This document shows, piece after piece, positions 1 to 9,292 of a DNA stretch of 16,789 nt; the first letter of the stretch is position 1; each line of letters starts with the position of its first letter. The stretch lies in assembly GCA_013694495.1 (NCBI GenBank), contig JACDCH010000274.1, positions 1 through 16,789 of the forward strand, given 5' to 3'. The translations under genes and the position numbers were made by a program. The notes below the pieces were generated by a model. It was not told where the DNA came from. It saw nothing but the letters and a program-made list of their open reading frames with translations, and ran no database searches. The stretch is from Acidimicrobiia bacterium. GTDB lineage: Bacteria; Actinomycetota; Acidimicrobiia; Acidimicrobiales; JACDCH01.

Positions 1-37
1 TCACCGAGATCACCGCCGACTGACAACGCCGCCAACG

Positions 38-2059
38 ATGACCACCACGACCACGCCTCAGCGCGCCCCCATCACAGCCTCACCGACCATGTCGCCGCCG
101 TCCTCACCCAGCCTGTCGGCGAACACCTGCCCGGCGAGCCGCGAGTGCACCGCAACGCTTCACTACCGGACGACCCGATCCGGTCTGGCAGACAGCTTCG
201 TCAACGCCCCGGCCCCGCCGGAGCAGGGCGTGGACGAACAGGCACCCGAGTCCGAGCTCTACGAGGCGCCGTTCCTGTCGATTCCCATGACGGTCACACG
301 AGACACCACGGCTGCGGACGTGGATCTCGTCAACGTCGCCGCCCAGATCCCGGCGAGCGTCGCGGACACCCGGGGCGTCGACTACTTCTTCTCCGTCAGC
401 GACGGCACGACGACATCGTGGTGGCCAGGCACGTCGTACGGCGACGGCTACCAGCCGGTTGCCGGCGTCCGAGTCGGATTCCATCACACCCGCGTCGTCG
501 ATCCCCCGCACCTGGTACACGCGCCCGTCCTCTCCGCGCCCGCGTTGCAGGATCTGACCATCTCGACGCAGGTGACCTGCGCAACGGAGGCCTGCGACGT
601 CGACCTCGTGTACACGAGCGAGTTGTCAGCCGGACCGCAGAGCTACCGAACGCGGCGCCTCGCCCGAACGGCGTCGACACCGCTCGCCAACGGGCTGCGG
701 CTCGAGACGCACACCGTCACCGTTCCAGCGGCCGAGGTCACGACCCGTGGCCTCGCCTACGCGCTGCTCGCCCACGACGGCTACACGTCAGACGCCGTCC
801 CCGGCACCACGTACTGGGGCGCCTACGTACCGCTCGAGGGCGGCCCGATCGGCGGAGTCGAGGCCGGACTCGACGGCAACGCGCCGTTCGTCAACGTCGC
901 CGAGACCGGCGCCATCGCGATGCTGCCCGTGCGGGTTCTCGAGCCACCGCACCCGGTGATCGCGCCGTTCGTCCCCCTGGCCGACACGGCCCTGTCCATC
1001 ACGGTCGCGTCGAACTGCGCGACGGACTCGTGCGTCGCCACCATCCGCTGGCGCCAGACTGGTCGCAGGTGGAACGAGGCCACCATGGCAGGGTCGGGTG
1101 ACATGGCCATGCAGTTCACCGCGACCATCCCCGCGCACGACCTCGCGCCTGGAGGCCTCGACCTCCGCGTGGATGTCGACGATGGCTTCGTCACGTCGTC
1201 CACCGGAATAATCCCCGTGCTCGTCGAGCCCCTCGTCGTTCCGGCCGTCATGGTCCCAGCGGCCGACACCACGGTGCACACCGAGCAGGGGTGCGCTCCA
1301 GAGGACAACTCGTCGTGCACAACCGCGACGTTCGGGAGCGATCCCGACCTCCTCGTCCGCCGAGATGTGACGCTCGTCTCGAACGCGCTCGTCCGCTTCG
1401 ACTTGTCCGATCTTCCCGGCGGCGCTCAAGTCACGCGAGCCAGCTTGACGGTGCCCGGGGCGGGCGGGACCGGGGTGCAGGTCGCCCCAGCGGCAACGGC
1501 CTGGGACGAAGCGACTGCTTCCTTCGAGACGCTGCCGCCGTTCGCGTCGGCGCCCGTCAGTGAGAGTTCCGTCGTCCTACCGGCGTCGGGCCAGCGATTG
1601 GAAGGCCTCGTTGACCCGCTGGACGTGACCGACAACGTGGAGGTGAGTGGCGTCGGTGCGAGTGTTTCGGCATCCTCGACGACGCTCGGCGTGTTCACCG
1701 AGCTGGCTCCGTCGACAGCAGTGTTCGACCTGACGACGGTTGCGCAGGCCTGGGTGGACGACCCAACAGCGAACTTCGGCGTTGTGCTAGTACCGCCCAG
1801 CCTCGACAACATGGCCGTTACGGTCGACAGCCGCGAGGGGGCATCGCCCCCGGTGCTCGACCTGAGCTACGCGTTGCCGCTCGAACGGCCGACCGCCACC
1901 GTCGTCTCGCCCGCCGGCGGGGCCCGGGTCTTCGCCGACATGCCGGCGGTCGTGGAGGTCGACGGCGGGACACTCGGCCTCCTCGGACCGGTGTCGCTGT
2001 ACCTCGACGATGAGCTTGTGGGCACCGACGCAGCCGCGCCCTACGAATTTCACCGTTGA
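38..2059 (+). CDS. Secreted multidomain protein, N-terminal part (repeats + CBM96/DNRLRE-like module); frame-broken at 3' end
   Basis: This is probably the first part of an extracellular protein that continues in the next frame. The frame is open to the left window edge and no signal peptide follows the ATG at 38, so the true start probably lies further left. Residues about 20-400 form three related units spaced by about 148 residues. Each has a Cys pair (C31/C37, C181/C186, C327/C332) followed by a segment ending in a 'DG' turn, as in exported beta-rich proteins. Residues about 405-612 resemble the DNRLRE/CBM96 family: an 'ALVRFDLSDLPGGAQVTRASL' type strand pattern, a 'WVDDPTANFGVVL' segment and a 'SREGASPPVLDLSY' ending. 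From 613 an Ig-like domain begins and is cut off at 'DDELVGTDAAAPYEF'. Carbohydrate or surface binding is inferred from the family, not shown. Confidence 0.75.
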   Translation: MTTTTTPQRAPITASPTMSPPSSPSLSANTCPASRECTATLHYRTTRSGLADSFVNAPAPPEQGVDEQAPESELYEAPFLSIPMTVTRDTTAADVDLVNVAAQIPASVADTRGVDYFFSVSDGTTTSWWPGTSYGDGYQPVAGVRVGFHHTRVVDPPHLVHAPVLSAPALQDLTISTQVTCATEACDVDLVYTSELSAGPQSYRTRRLARTASTPLANGLRLETHTVTVPAAEVTTRGLAYALLAHDGYTSDAVPGTTYWGAYVPLEGGPIGGVEAGLDGNAPFVNVAETGAIAMLPVRVLEPPHPVIAPFVPLADTALSITVASNCATDSCVATIRWRQTGRRWNEATMAGSGDMAMQFTATIPAHDLAPGGLDLRVDVDDGFVTSSTGIIPVLVEPLVVPAVMVPAADTTVHTEQGCAPEDNSSCTTATFGSDPDLLVRRDVTLVSNALVRFDLSDLPGGAQVTRASLTVPGAGGTGVQVAPAATAWDEATASFETLPPFASAPVSESSVVLPASGQRLEGLVDPLDVTDNVEVSGVGASVSASSTTLGVFTELAPSTAVFDLTTVAQAWVDDPTANFGVVLVPPSLDNMAVTVDSREGASPPVLDLSYALPLERPTATVVSPAGGARVFADMPAVVEVDGGTLGLLGPVSLYLDDELVGTDAAAPYEFHR

Positions 2060-4877
2060 CACCTCCGGTCGGCCAGACGGCAGCTATGACCTCTGGGCGC
2101 GCGTGGGCGCGGTCGGCGCCATGTCGAGCCCCCGGGTGCCGGTGGAGCTCTTCAACGAGGCGTCAGCCTTCGACAAGGTCATCGCCGACCACGACGCCGG
2201 ACGCCTCGACGCCGCCGCCACCGTCCTCGAGGGGACACGGGCCCTCGCGGCGCACCCGGACCTCTCCGTACGCTACCGGGGTGGCACACGCGGCCCGACC
2301 GAGAGCGGGACCACGCTCGCCATGAAGCTTTTCCAGCAGTTCCTGCCGTTCGCCGACGCCGCGACGATGGACCTGATCGAATGCGTGCTCCATCAGCCGT
2401 TCACCACGTGCCTGTCGGAGCCGCCGCCGTCCACGACGACGACGACGACGGCTCCGCCGACGACCGCGCCGCCGACGACGCTTCTCCCGCTTGTCCCGAC
2501 ACTCCCGACATCCCCGACCGGACCAACTGTCCCAGCGCTGCTGCCGCAGTCGGCCGTCGCCGCTCCGCAAGCGCTAGCGGCTTCCCTCAGCGGTGATGGC
2601 GTCTCAACGCACGAGACCGAGCACTTCGTGATCGAGTTCGATTTCGGTGACGTTGGTCCTGGCGGGCCGATCGACGACGACGACGGAGACGGCGACGGCA
2701 TCCCCGACGAGGTCGAGTCCGTGGGCCAGAACGCCGAAGCGGCCTACGCCGTGTACGAGGACTTCTTCGGGCGCGCGCCTCAAGGCACCCTGCGGATCGT
2801 GCTCAAGCGGGGACTGGAGATCACGACGATCGAGGACAGCCTCTTCGCCTGCGGGACCGCGTGGCCGGGGTTCGTGCAGGACGTCCACCTCGGCATCCAA
2901 CCCAATCAGGTCAACATCGACCCGAACTGCGGTGGGTTCGAGGACTACCTGCCCCGGCACGAAGTGGCCCATCTCTTCCAGTACCAGTTCGTAAGCAGCT
3001 ACGACGTGACGTCCGAGGTGTTGCCGTTGGATCTAGGGCGGGACTCGACGCTCTGGTGGCTCGAGGCGTCGGCGGAGTGGATGACCCACCGCGTCAGCGA
3101 GGCACAACCGTCCCTCGGCGCCCTGCACGAGTACGACAGCAACCTGCACACCTTCTTGGCCCACCCCGAGGGCGACCTCACTCGGTTCGATGACGAGAAC
3201 CGCCAGTACGGTGCCTTCATCTTCGCCGAGTTCCTCGAGCAGGAGTTCGGCGCCGATGCCATCCAGGACGTATTCGAAAGGATCGGGGAGCGCACAGACG
3301 TCCAAGTGCCGTTGCCCATCCCGCTCTGCGAGTGGTCCCTGGACTTCCCGCCGGTGCAGAACTGCCGGGCAGCGCGTCAGGCCGTGCACGACCCCCTCCA
3401 CGAGGACACCGCCGTCCAGGCGATCGGCGACGAGATCGCTGAGCGCGGCTCGTCGTGGTCGGCGGTCCTGCCCGACTTCGCCGAAGCGAACTACCGACTG
3501 TGCCTCGACTCCGGCGGCTGCGAAGGCGGCTACGACGACCCGGACGTCGATGACTGGACTCGCGAGCTCGACGACAGCAACGAGGAGGCTGTGGAGGACG
3601 ACGACCTTGCCGGCTTCCGCCCGGGCCGCGGCCGCTACGAGGTGCCGACCCTCACGCCTGCAGCCGGCAACGTCTTTCTCACCCTGCCGCCGATCGCGAC
3701 CGGCGGTACGGCGTATACCGACTTCACGTGGCAGACCGAGATCGAGCGGGCCGTCATCAGGTTCGAGGTGCAACTGGCCGAGGACGCAGACCCCGCTGAG
3801 ACCTGGGCGCGCGTCCTCGTGTGGGACAACCATCCCTCAACGTGCCAGGCGCCTTCCAACATCCCGCTCGACAGCAACGGGCACGGCTCAGTTGACGTCC
3901 TCATGGTCTCCACGTGCCGCTTTGCGACGGTGGTGGTCACCGACCTCGATCCCGAGGACCAGCTTCGGGTCCCCGAACTGCCGATCCAGGACTGGTACGA
4001 GACCGACACCCCACGTCACAACGTGCGCGGGACGTTCCTGCACGGCGGGGCAGTGGTCAGCGATCTCGCCGGCGATATCGCTCTTGGGGTGCTGCCGCTC
4101 GGAACCCTGGGCACGAACACCACCACGGTCCGCCACCAGCCGACCAACACCGAGGGCGTCGGCACCCTGTTCCCCTGGGAGGGCTGGGGCATGGCGGACC
4201 GACACACCGGCGACGGCTCATCGGCGCTGTTCCGTTATGCACTCGGCAGCGTCCAGGTCGAGAGCTTCGACGTCGACAACGAGGACGGCGAGACCGCAAC
4301 TGCGGTTACGACGGTCGCCCGGTCCCGGCTCACGGGAGCCGTCGGATTCGAGGAGGCGGAGCCGTTGGCCCGGATCACGCACCGGGTTCGGCCAACCGCG
4401 AGCCCGGCCGTGTTCGCGGTCAGGGTAGAGATCGAGAACCTCGACGACGACGAGATCCTCCCCGTGTACCGCCGTGTGGTCGACTGGAACGTGCCACCCA
4501 CCGCGTTCGACGAGGCGATCACGAGCAGCTATGGCACGGTCGACCCGGCCACTGGCGGCATCCAGTTGAACGGCACCGGCGTCTTCCACCCGCACCCATT
4601 GCTGCGCCCGCCGGAAGGAGCGGCAGGGCCGACGGTGAATCTCGTCCCTGCCAACGGTGGCGCCATCATTGACATCGGCCCGCCCGGGGATGCCGGCCTG
4701 GCGCCAGGAGCGACCTTCTCGTTCACGCTCTACTACGGCGCGGCCACGACCGAGGCAGCGGCGCTGGCCGCTGTCCAGTCCGTCGGAGGCAACGCCCATG
4801 TTCTCGCGAAGCCAAGCAACCAGGCCGGACTGGACACAGGTGCCCCGCTCACGTTCGTCCTCGCCGTCGGACCGTGA
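2010..4877 (+). CDS. Putative secreted zinc metalloprotease (HEVAH), C-terminal part of the frame-broken gene
   Basis: Real coding probably begins near 2051, in continuation of the preceding frame; the ATG at 2010 is only the first in-frame start. After the rest of the Ig-like domain (to about residue 50) comes a helical stretch, then a Thr/Pro linker (about 130-160) of the kind found between extracellular domains. An Asp-rich calcium-loop-like run (DDDDGDGDG, 222-230) precedes the peptidase region. H317-E318-V-A-H321 is the zinc motif. 'WWLEASAEW' follows about 30 residues later, with E352 or E356 as the likely third ligand, as in gluzincin-type peptidases. The layout resembles MXAN_6640-like putative metalloproteases. 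Residues about 550-955 are beta-rich and contain 'YRRVVDWNVPPTAFDE', a signature I associate with large exported proteins. No LPXTG motif or C-terminal membrane anchor is seen. Substrate is unknown. Confidence 0.75.
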   Translation: MSLWAPTQPRPTNFTVDTSGRPDGSYDLWARVGAVGAMSSPRVPVELFNEASAFDKVIADHDAGRLDAAATVLEGTRALAAHPDLSVRYRGGTRGPTESGTTLAMKLFQQFLPFADAATMDLIECVLHQPFTTCLSEPPPSTTTTTTAPPTTAPPTTLLPLVPTLPTSPTGPTVPALLPQSAVAAPQALAASLSGDGVSTHETEHFVIEFDFGDVGPGGPIDDDDGDGDGIPDEVESVGQNAEAAYAVYEDFFGRAPQGTLRIVLKRGLEITTIEDSLFACGTAWPGFVQDVHLGIQPNQVNIDPNCGGFEDYLPRHEVAHLFQYQFVSSYDVTSEVLPLDLGRDSTLWWLEASAEWMTHRVSEAQPSLGALHEYDSNLHTFLAHPEGDLTRFDDENRQYGAFIFAEFLEQEFGADAIQDVFERIGERTDVQVPLPIPLCEWSLDFPPVQNCRAARQAVHDPLHEDTAVQAIGDEIAERGSSWSAVLPDFAEANYRLCLDSGGCEGGYDDPDVDDWTRELDDSNEEAVEDDDLAGFRPGRGRYEVPTLTPAAGNVFLTLPPIATGGTAYTDFTWQTEIERAVIRFEVQLAEDADPAETWARVLVWDNHPSTCQAPSNIPLDSNGHGSVDVLMVSTCRFATVVVTDLDPEDQLRVPELPIQDWYETDTPRHNVRGTFLHGGAVVSDLAGDIALGVLPLGTLGTNTTTVRHQPTNTEGVGTLFPWEGWGMADRHTGDGSSALFRYALGSVQVESFDVDNEDGETATAVTTVARSRLTGAVGFEEAEPLARITHRVRPTASPAVFAVRVEIENLDDDEILPVYRRVVDWNVPPTAFDEAITSSYGTVDPATGGIQLNGTGVFHPHPLLRPPEGAAGPTVNLVPANGGAIIDIGPPGDAGLAPGATFSFTLYYGAATTEAAALAAVQSVGGNAHVLAKPSNQAGLDTGAPLTFVLAVGP
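2045..2059 (+). other. Frameshift (probable +1 T) joining the two halves of the secreted protease gene
   Basis: The first frame reads Pro-Tyr-Glu-Phe at 2042-2050 and then His-Arg-stop. The second frame, just after it, reads Thr-Val-Asp-Thr-Ser-Gly. Removing one T from the TTT at 2048-2050 gives 'APYEFTVDTSGRPDGSYDLW', a textbook Ig-like strand sequence typical of bacterial surface proteins. The break therefore sits inside one domain and not at a gene boundary. The ATG at 2010 used by the second frame lies inside the first frame and lacks any export signal. Whether this is a true mutation, a programmed slip or a sequencing error cannot be told here. Confidence 0.8.
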
Positions 4878-5428
4878 TCATCAACCGAAGAGTGGCACTG
4901 TTCGCCGCCGCCGCAGCGATCACCGGATGTGGCTACTTCGGCGACGACGCCCCGCCACCCAGCCTCTTTCCACTCGTCTTCGAGAACGCAACCGGGCAGC
5001 CGAGCGTCACGGTGGAAGGGACCTCGACCTCCGGGGAGGTGGTTACCGAACGGATCGGTGCCGACCCACCAGTGGAGCGGGCTGCCCCCAGCTTCGGCTG
5101 CCTGAGCGATCTCACAGCGACAGCTAGCGACGGGTCGGCCTACGACCTCGCCGAGTTGTGCCCAGGTGACGTGTGGCAGATCGGGGGTGACGTGATACGT
5201 CGCCCGGCACGCGACGAGATCCTCGACTGGTGCGACCGTCTCGACGCGGAGGGCGCCGTGCCGGGCGTGCTCGAAGCCTTTGCCCGACATGGGTTCTCCG
5301 AGCGAGACGACTTCTCTGCAGCGCTCAACGACTCCACCAGGCTTGCGGAGGCCGAGGCTGAACTCGGCGAAGCCTGCCAGGACGTGCGCCGAGACCAAGC
5401 CTGGGAGTACGAGACCAGCTTCGGCTGA
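4874..5428 (+). CDS. Small putative lipoprotein
   Basis: The GTG start at 4874 overlaps the stop of the protease gene by four bases (GTGA), which suggests translational coupling. The N-terminus has two Arg, a short Ala-rich hydrophobic stretch and the lipobox ITGC, with Cys at residue 19. The mature protein would thus be lipid-anchored on the outer face of the cytoplasmic membrane. It is 184 residues long. Four further Cys (in 'FGCLSD', 'ELCPGD', 'DWCDRL', 'EACQDV') could form disulfides. I do not recognise the rest. Its position makes a role with the secreted protease, such as chaperone, anchor or inhibitor, possible but unproven. Confidence 0.7.
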   Translation: MIINRRVALFAAAAAITGCGYFGDDAPPPSLFPLVFENATGQPSVTVEGTSTSGEVVTERIGADPPVERAAPSFGCLSDLTATASDGSAYDLAELCPGDVWQIGGDVIRRPARDEILDWCDRLDAEGAVPGVLEAFARHGFSERDDFSAALNDSTRLAEAEAELGEACQDVRRDQAWEYETSFG

Positions 5429-5842
5429 CGCCGGTCTGTCCTCGATCCCACAGGTAACTTCCGCTACTGAAGGGCGAGGGTGAGTGGCGGCGGTTTCACG
5501 GCCGCCGTCGCCTGCCAGCAATCCCACGTCGACGTCGTCGCCATGGGTAAAGGCTTCCTCGATGCGATCAAGCACTTCGTCGGCGGCGTCCTGACGGTCA
5601 TCGCAATCTCCACGTCGACGCCGTACGAGCGAACTGCGAGTAGGGCGACGCTTACCGTCTGACGCCAAGCTCAGGTACTCGCTGCTGGGCCGGGGTGGAG
5701 AGCGTCTCAAGTCGACAGGTCGGAAGCGCGCGAAGGATGCCCTGCGACGGGGATTGAGCCTCACCGGGCGCAGTCTCGTTCAAGCGCGCCGCGCGGCTGC
5801 GGCCGCTCGCCACATGACCGGCAGCGAGTCGACCGGCGGGAC
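5429..5842. other. Gap of 414 bases without a supported gene
   Basis: Between the lipoprotein stop and the relaxase stop I find no gene I can defend. A 60-codon frame from GTG 5480 to 5662 (+) has GC-rich third positions and could be a small protein, but it lacks a properly spaced ribosome binding site and any recognisable domain. A second open stretch at about 5670-5840 (+) is Arg/Ala-rich and lacks a good start. No tRNA, no terminator with a T-run, and no remainder of the peroxiredoxin gene expected at the element's other end are visible here. Confidence 0.5.
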
Positions 5843-8800
5843 CTATAGCGAGAGGCCAAGGTTCTCGCGATCGAGGCGGACCCGCTGCTCGATGGCGTCT
5901 CGAGTGGCGATGGCGACATCGAGGGCCTGGCGCCACTGCTCCGGGCCACCGGTAGCGGGTAGGGCTTCGTCGCGCGCCGCTATGGCGATGAGGGTGCGGG
6001 CGTGGTCGAGGGGATCCGCGGAGTGCGCAGCGTCGTAGCTGGCGAAGGGCCCGGTGCGGCCGAGGGGTTGGCCGTGGTCGAGGCGGGCTTCGGCTCGTTC
6101 GGCGAGAGCGAGCCAGACGTCGCGTACGGCGCCGCCGGGTGGTAGGGGGCCGAGGAGCCCGATGAGATGCTCGGGAACGGGCCAGTCGGCGTCGATGTCG
6201 AGCAGCCTCTCGACCCGCTCGTCGCGCAGGGCGTTCTCGACGACAGCGAGCGGTCGCTGGCTCTCGGGGGTGGCGGCGAGGAAGCGGCGAACGTCGCGGA
6301 GTCGGTCGAGGCCGTGGGCGGTGGGGACGCCGTCGCCGATGGCGGCGAGGACCGTTTGGGTCCAGTGGAGTCCGAGCTGGTGGTCAATGCCAGCGATCTC
6401 GTCCTGACGCCACCGGTTCGCTTGCTCCCAGGCGGCTCGCTTCCGGACCATGGCGTCGAGGCGGGCCAGGTCGGCACGAGCGGCGTCGAGTTGGGTCGTG
6501 AGCTCGTCGTAACGGGCTACGGCAGCGTCGTATGAAGGAACGAGCTGGCGGCGGTCCCAGCGGTTGGAACGGCGGAGCTGGCGGAGCCCTCCGACAGCTT
6601 CCATGCGGTCGTGGAGCCCGTCGGCCCGACGGGCGGCCGCGTCGACGTCATGCTCGAGGTCCTCGACGCGGCGGCGTGTCCGGTTCCGCTGGTCGTAGAC
6701 GTCGGACGGGCCGCTGGCCAGGGCTCGTTCGTGCTCGGCCCGGGCGGCGCGGAGTTGGCGGTCTCGGACGTGGGGGTCGTCGTGGGCGGCGAAGGTCGTG
6801 TCGGGCCGGCGGCCGGCTGCTGCGAGGATGATCTCCTCGGGGGGGCGGCGGTCGGTGACGACGTTGCCGTGGGCCTCGATGCCGGTCTCGATGGTGGTGT
6901 TCCAGGTGTGGGTTGGGAGGCGGCCGCGGGATTGGCCGACGTAGAGGGTGTGGCGGTCGACGCTGGGGGTAGCGAGGAGGTGGACCTGGGCCCAGGTGCC
7001 GCCCTGGGCGCCGTCGATGGTGCGGGACCAGGCGTGGGACAGGTTCGGGGTCCCGTCGGGGCGGCGCCCGGCGACGAATGCAGCCGGGAGGGTCACCGTC
7101 GGGCCATCATCGATGCGGGCCAACATCGCCGTTCGTGTGACGGTGGTGATGGTGGCGGTGGTGCCGTTGTGGACGCGGGCGCCGTCGAGGACCCGGGTGG
7201 TGTGGAACAGGATGCGGTCCCCCGCCGCATAGGCGCGGTCGCGGTCGCTCCACCCTGGACCGGTCAGTTCGGGGCCCGTGAGCGCGCCGGTGGTGCGGAG
7301 GTGGGTGCGGAGCCGGTCGGCGAGGTCTTCGCAGTCGGCGTGGCTGACGGCGAGGGCGACCGCCTCGGCGCGGCCGTGGCGCTCGATGTCGGCGGCCAGG
7401 GCGGCGGCGAGTGCGTCGCGGGAGGTAGCGGGGGTGGGGAGGGTGTGTTCCCAGCCGTGCTTTGTTCGGGTGGCTTGGCTGCCGGCGAGGTCGCCCTGGC
7501 GGTAGCTGGTGAGGGCGTCGCGTTCGGCGGGGTCGATCTGGCGATGGTTGACGTATAGCTCGGCGGCGGTCACCTCGCCGGCGTCTGCGAGGCGGGCGAG
7601 CTCGGCGGCGAGTCCGCCGGGTGCGACCGAGCGGCCTTGGTCTTCGTCGCCGAGGCACCACAGCACGGCGTCGGGCGTGGCGGTGACCGCTGCGAGGACG
7701 GCGGCTGCGTCTCGGGTGGAGACCTGGGACACCTCGTCGAGCACGACGACCGCCCCGGCCGGGAGGGGCTCGGCATCGAGGCGCCATCGGGCGATCGTCC
7801 GGGCGTCGACGCCGGCGGCTCGCAGCTCGGCGACCGCCTTGTTCGTGGCAGCCAACGCCACCACCTGTCGACCTTGGGCCCGGGTGATGTCGACGGCGTT
7901 GGTGGTGAGGGCGGTCTTGCCGTGGCCGGCAGCGGCGAGGACGACCCGGAGCCGGGCACCGGGGCCACAGAGCGCGTGGACGGCAGTCCTTTGGTCTTCG
8001 CCGAGACGAGGGTCGAGCCCGACGGCGACGGCTGCATGGGCGGCGCCGGGGGTGGTGTCGTGGCGGAGGGTGGCGAGGTCGTCGAGCACCCGGTCCTCGA
8101 GTTGGCGGTGCTCGAGGGTGGACCACTGCGGGGGTCGGCGCCGGCCGGCGTCGTCGGTCCCGGGGGCGAGCCGGACGACGAGGGGCGAGGCGAGGAACTG
8201 GCGGGCGGCGGCTTCGATCTCGGTCGTCGTCCACCGGCCCGCGGAGAGCGCGGCGACGCGCTCGACGACGTGCGCGTGTCCGAATCGGGCCCGGGTGGCG
8301 CACAACCCGGCATTGGGGTCGACGAGTTCGTCGAAGAGCTGGGAGGGGTCGACGTGCGCTGGCGGTGTCGGCTCGTGTCGCAAGGTCCGCAGGAGCTGGG
8401 GGCCGGTGGGGATGCCGGCTCGTGCCGCCTCGTCCGTCCACCGCTCCCGCAGCACCGCCGGGGTGAACGACGGGTCCTTCCTTTGTCGTGTCGCCAGGGA
8501 GGCCCGGTCATCGGCTCGCATCCGCTCCCGAGGGGTCACGGCCTCGGGTCCTGCTTCCAGCAGGGTCTCGATGGCGACGGTGCGCTTGGAGAAGGCCCGC
8601 AGCTGCTCCCTGTTGAACCCGGCCAGTTCCCGGGTCCCGTTGCGTTCCGGTCCCCACGTGACGCCGAGGCGTTCGATCAGGCGGCGCTGGAGGTCGGCCT
8701 GGAACACCGTCCCGGCGGCCTTCAGCCACGTGTGGATCGGGCCGGCGTCTATCGCCACGAACGTCCCGTCGAGCCGTTCGACGATGTTCGGGACCAGGCA

Positions 8801-9292
8801 GTGCACGTGCAGCTGCGGGTCCCCGGCCCGCGAGGTCCGGTGGGTGAACATCGCCGCCGCGAAGCCCTGGGTCGGGACACGGCGACGGACCCCTTGGACC
8901 TGGCGGCGGGTCACCGCCGCGTTGGCCTCGAGGAAGTCCATCGCCGTCGTCGCCGCGCTCGCGACGGCGATCGACACGTCGCTGCTGGTCGCCGGGTCAC
9001 AGAAGGCCCACAGGACCGACACGCTCTTGGGGGCGGAGAAGGTGAGATCGAGGGCCTTGACCTCGCGTTCCTTCATGCCGGCCAGTAGCGCCTCGTCCGA
9101 CCCGGGCCTGAAGCCCTCGACGAGCGCCCGCAGAGCATCGGACTCGACGGCGCCGTCGAGACCGAGGCGGCCGGCCCAGGAGCCGTGCCACACCCCGGGC
9201 GCCTCGCCGACGCCCATGAAGTAGTCCTCGACGCCGTCGGCGACCGACCGCAGGAGGTACTCCGCCCCGCGGAGCTTCGTGATCGTCAGCAC
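5843..9292 (-). CDS. MobF-family (TrwC-type) relaxase-helicase
   Basis: The protein nicks one strand at oriT, stays bound to the 5' end and unwinds DNA for conjugative transfer. With the GTG at 9292 it has 1149 residues and starts 'MLTITKLRGAEYLL', as this family usually does; a GTG at 9352 would add 20 Gly/Pro/Arg-rich residues. Likely catalytic tyrosines are Y12 and Y24. The metal-binding histidine triad is H151, H162 and H164 ('HRTSRAGDPQLHVH'), and 'LTFSAPKSVSVLW' at 83-95 is a family signature. The helicase part has Walker A GHGKT at 456-460, Walker B D519-E520 and a late motif 'TLYVGQSRGR' near 780. A charged, coiled-coil-prone tail follows from about 830. All key residues are present, so it looks functional. 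It is probably transcribed with the upstream excisionase-like gene. No coupling protein or secretion genes are visible, so transfer would need a helper element. Confidence 0.93.
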   Translation of the reverse strand: MLTITKLRGAEYLLRSVADGVEDYFMGVGEAPGVWHGSWAGRLGLDGAVESDALRALVEGFRPGSDEALLAGMKEREVKALDLTFSAPKSVSVLWAFCDPATSSDVSIAVASAATTAMDFLEANAAVTRRQVQGVRRRVPTQGFAAAMFTHRTSRAGDPQLHVHCLVPNIVERLDGTFVAIDAGPIHTWLKAAGTVFQADLQRRLIERLGVTWGPERNGTRELAGFNREQLRAFSKRTVAIETLLEAGPEAVTPRERMRADDRASLATRQRKDPSFTPAVLRERWTDEAARAGIPTGPQLLRTLRHEPTPPAHVDPSQLFDELVDPNAGLCATRARFGHAHVVERVAALSAGRWTTTEIEAAARQFLASPLVVRLAPGTDDAGRRRPPQWSTLEHRQLEDRVLDDLATLRHDTTPGAAHAAVAVGLDPRLGEDQRTAVHALCGPGARLRVVLAAAGHGKTALTTNAVDITRAQGRQVVALAATNKAVAELRAAGVDARTIARWRLDAEPLPAGAVVVLDEVSQVSTRDAAAVLAAVTATPDAVLWCLGDEDQGRSVAPGGLAAELARLADAGEVTAAELYVNHRQIDPAERDALTSYRQGDLAGSQATRTKHGWEHTLPTPATSRDALAAALAADIERHGRAEAVALAVSHADCEDLADRLRTHLRTTGALTGPELTGPGWSDRDRAYAAGDRILFHTTRVLDGARVHNGTTATITTVTRTAMLARIDDGPTVTLPAAFVAGRRPDGTPNLSHAWSRTIDGAQGGTWAQVHLLATPSVDRHTLYVGQSRGRLPTHTWNTTIETGIEAHGNVVTDRRPPEEIILAAAGRRPDTTFAAHDDPHVRDRQLRAARAEHERALASGPSDVYDQRNRTRRRVEDLEHDVDAAARRADGLHDRMEAVGGLRQLRRSNRWDRRQLVPSYDAAVARYDELTTQLDAARADLARLDAMVRKRAAWEQANRWRQDEIAGIDHQLGLHWTQTVLAAIGDGVPTAHGLDRLRDVRRFLAATPESQRPLAVVENALRDERVERLLDIDADWPVPEHLIGLLGPLPPGGAVRDVWLALAERAEARLDHGQPLGRTGPFASYDAAHSADPLDHARTLIAIAARDEALPATGGPEQWRQALDVAIATRDAIEQRVRLDRENLGLSL

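Noticed and set aside
2428..2480. Short tandem acg/ccg repeats as a possible CRISPR or microsatellite element
   Set aside because: They encode the Thr/Pro linker of the secreted protease; no spacers or repeat structure beyond codon bias.
5412..5437. Hairpin after the lipoprotein gene as a terminator
   Set aside because: Arms pair at 7 of 8 positions but no T-run follows and the stem overlaps the coding end; too weak to call.
5480..5662. 60-codon open frame with GC-rich third positions
   Set aside because: No recognisable domain and no properly spaced ribosome binding site or -10 box; kept only as a note in the gap entry.
4733..5764. Long minus-strand open frame across the lipoprotein gene
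   Set aside because: It lies antisense to a well-supported lipoprotein with lipobox and coupled start; composition is that of a shadow frame in GC-rich DNA.
7509..9224. Very long plus-strand open frames opposite the relaxase
   Set aside because: Antisense to a relaxase with all catalytic motifs; the translated product is low-complexity and matches nothing known.
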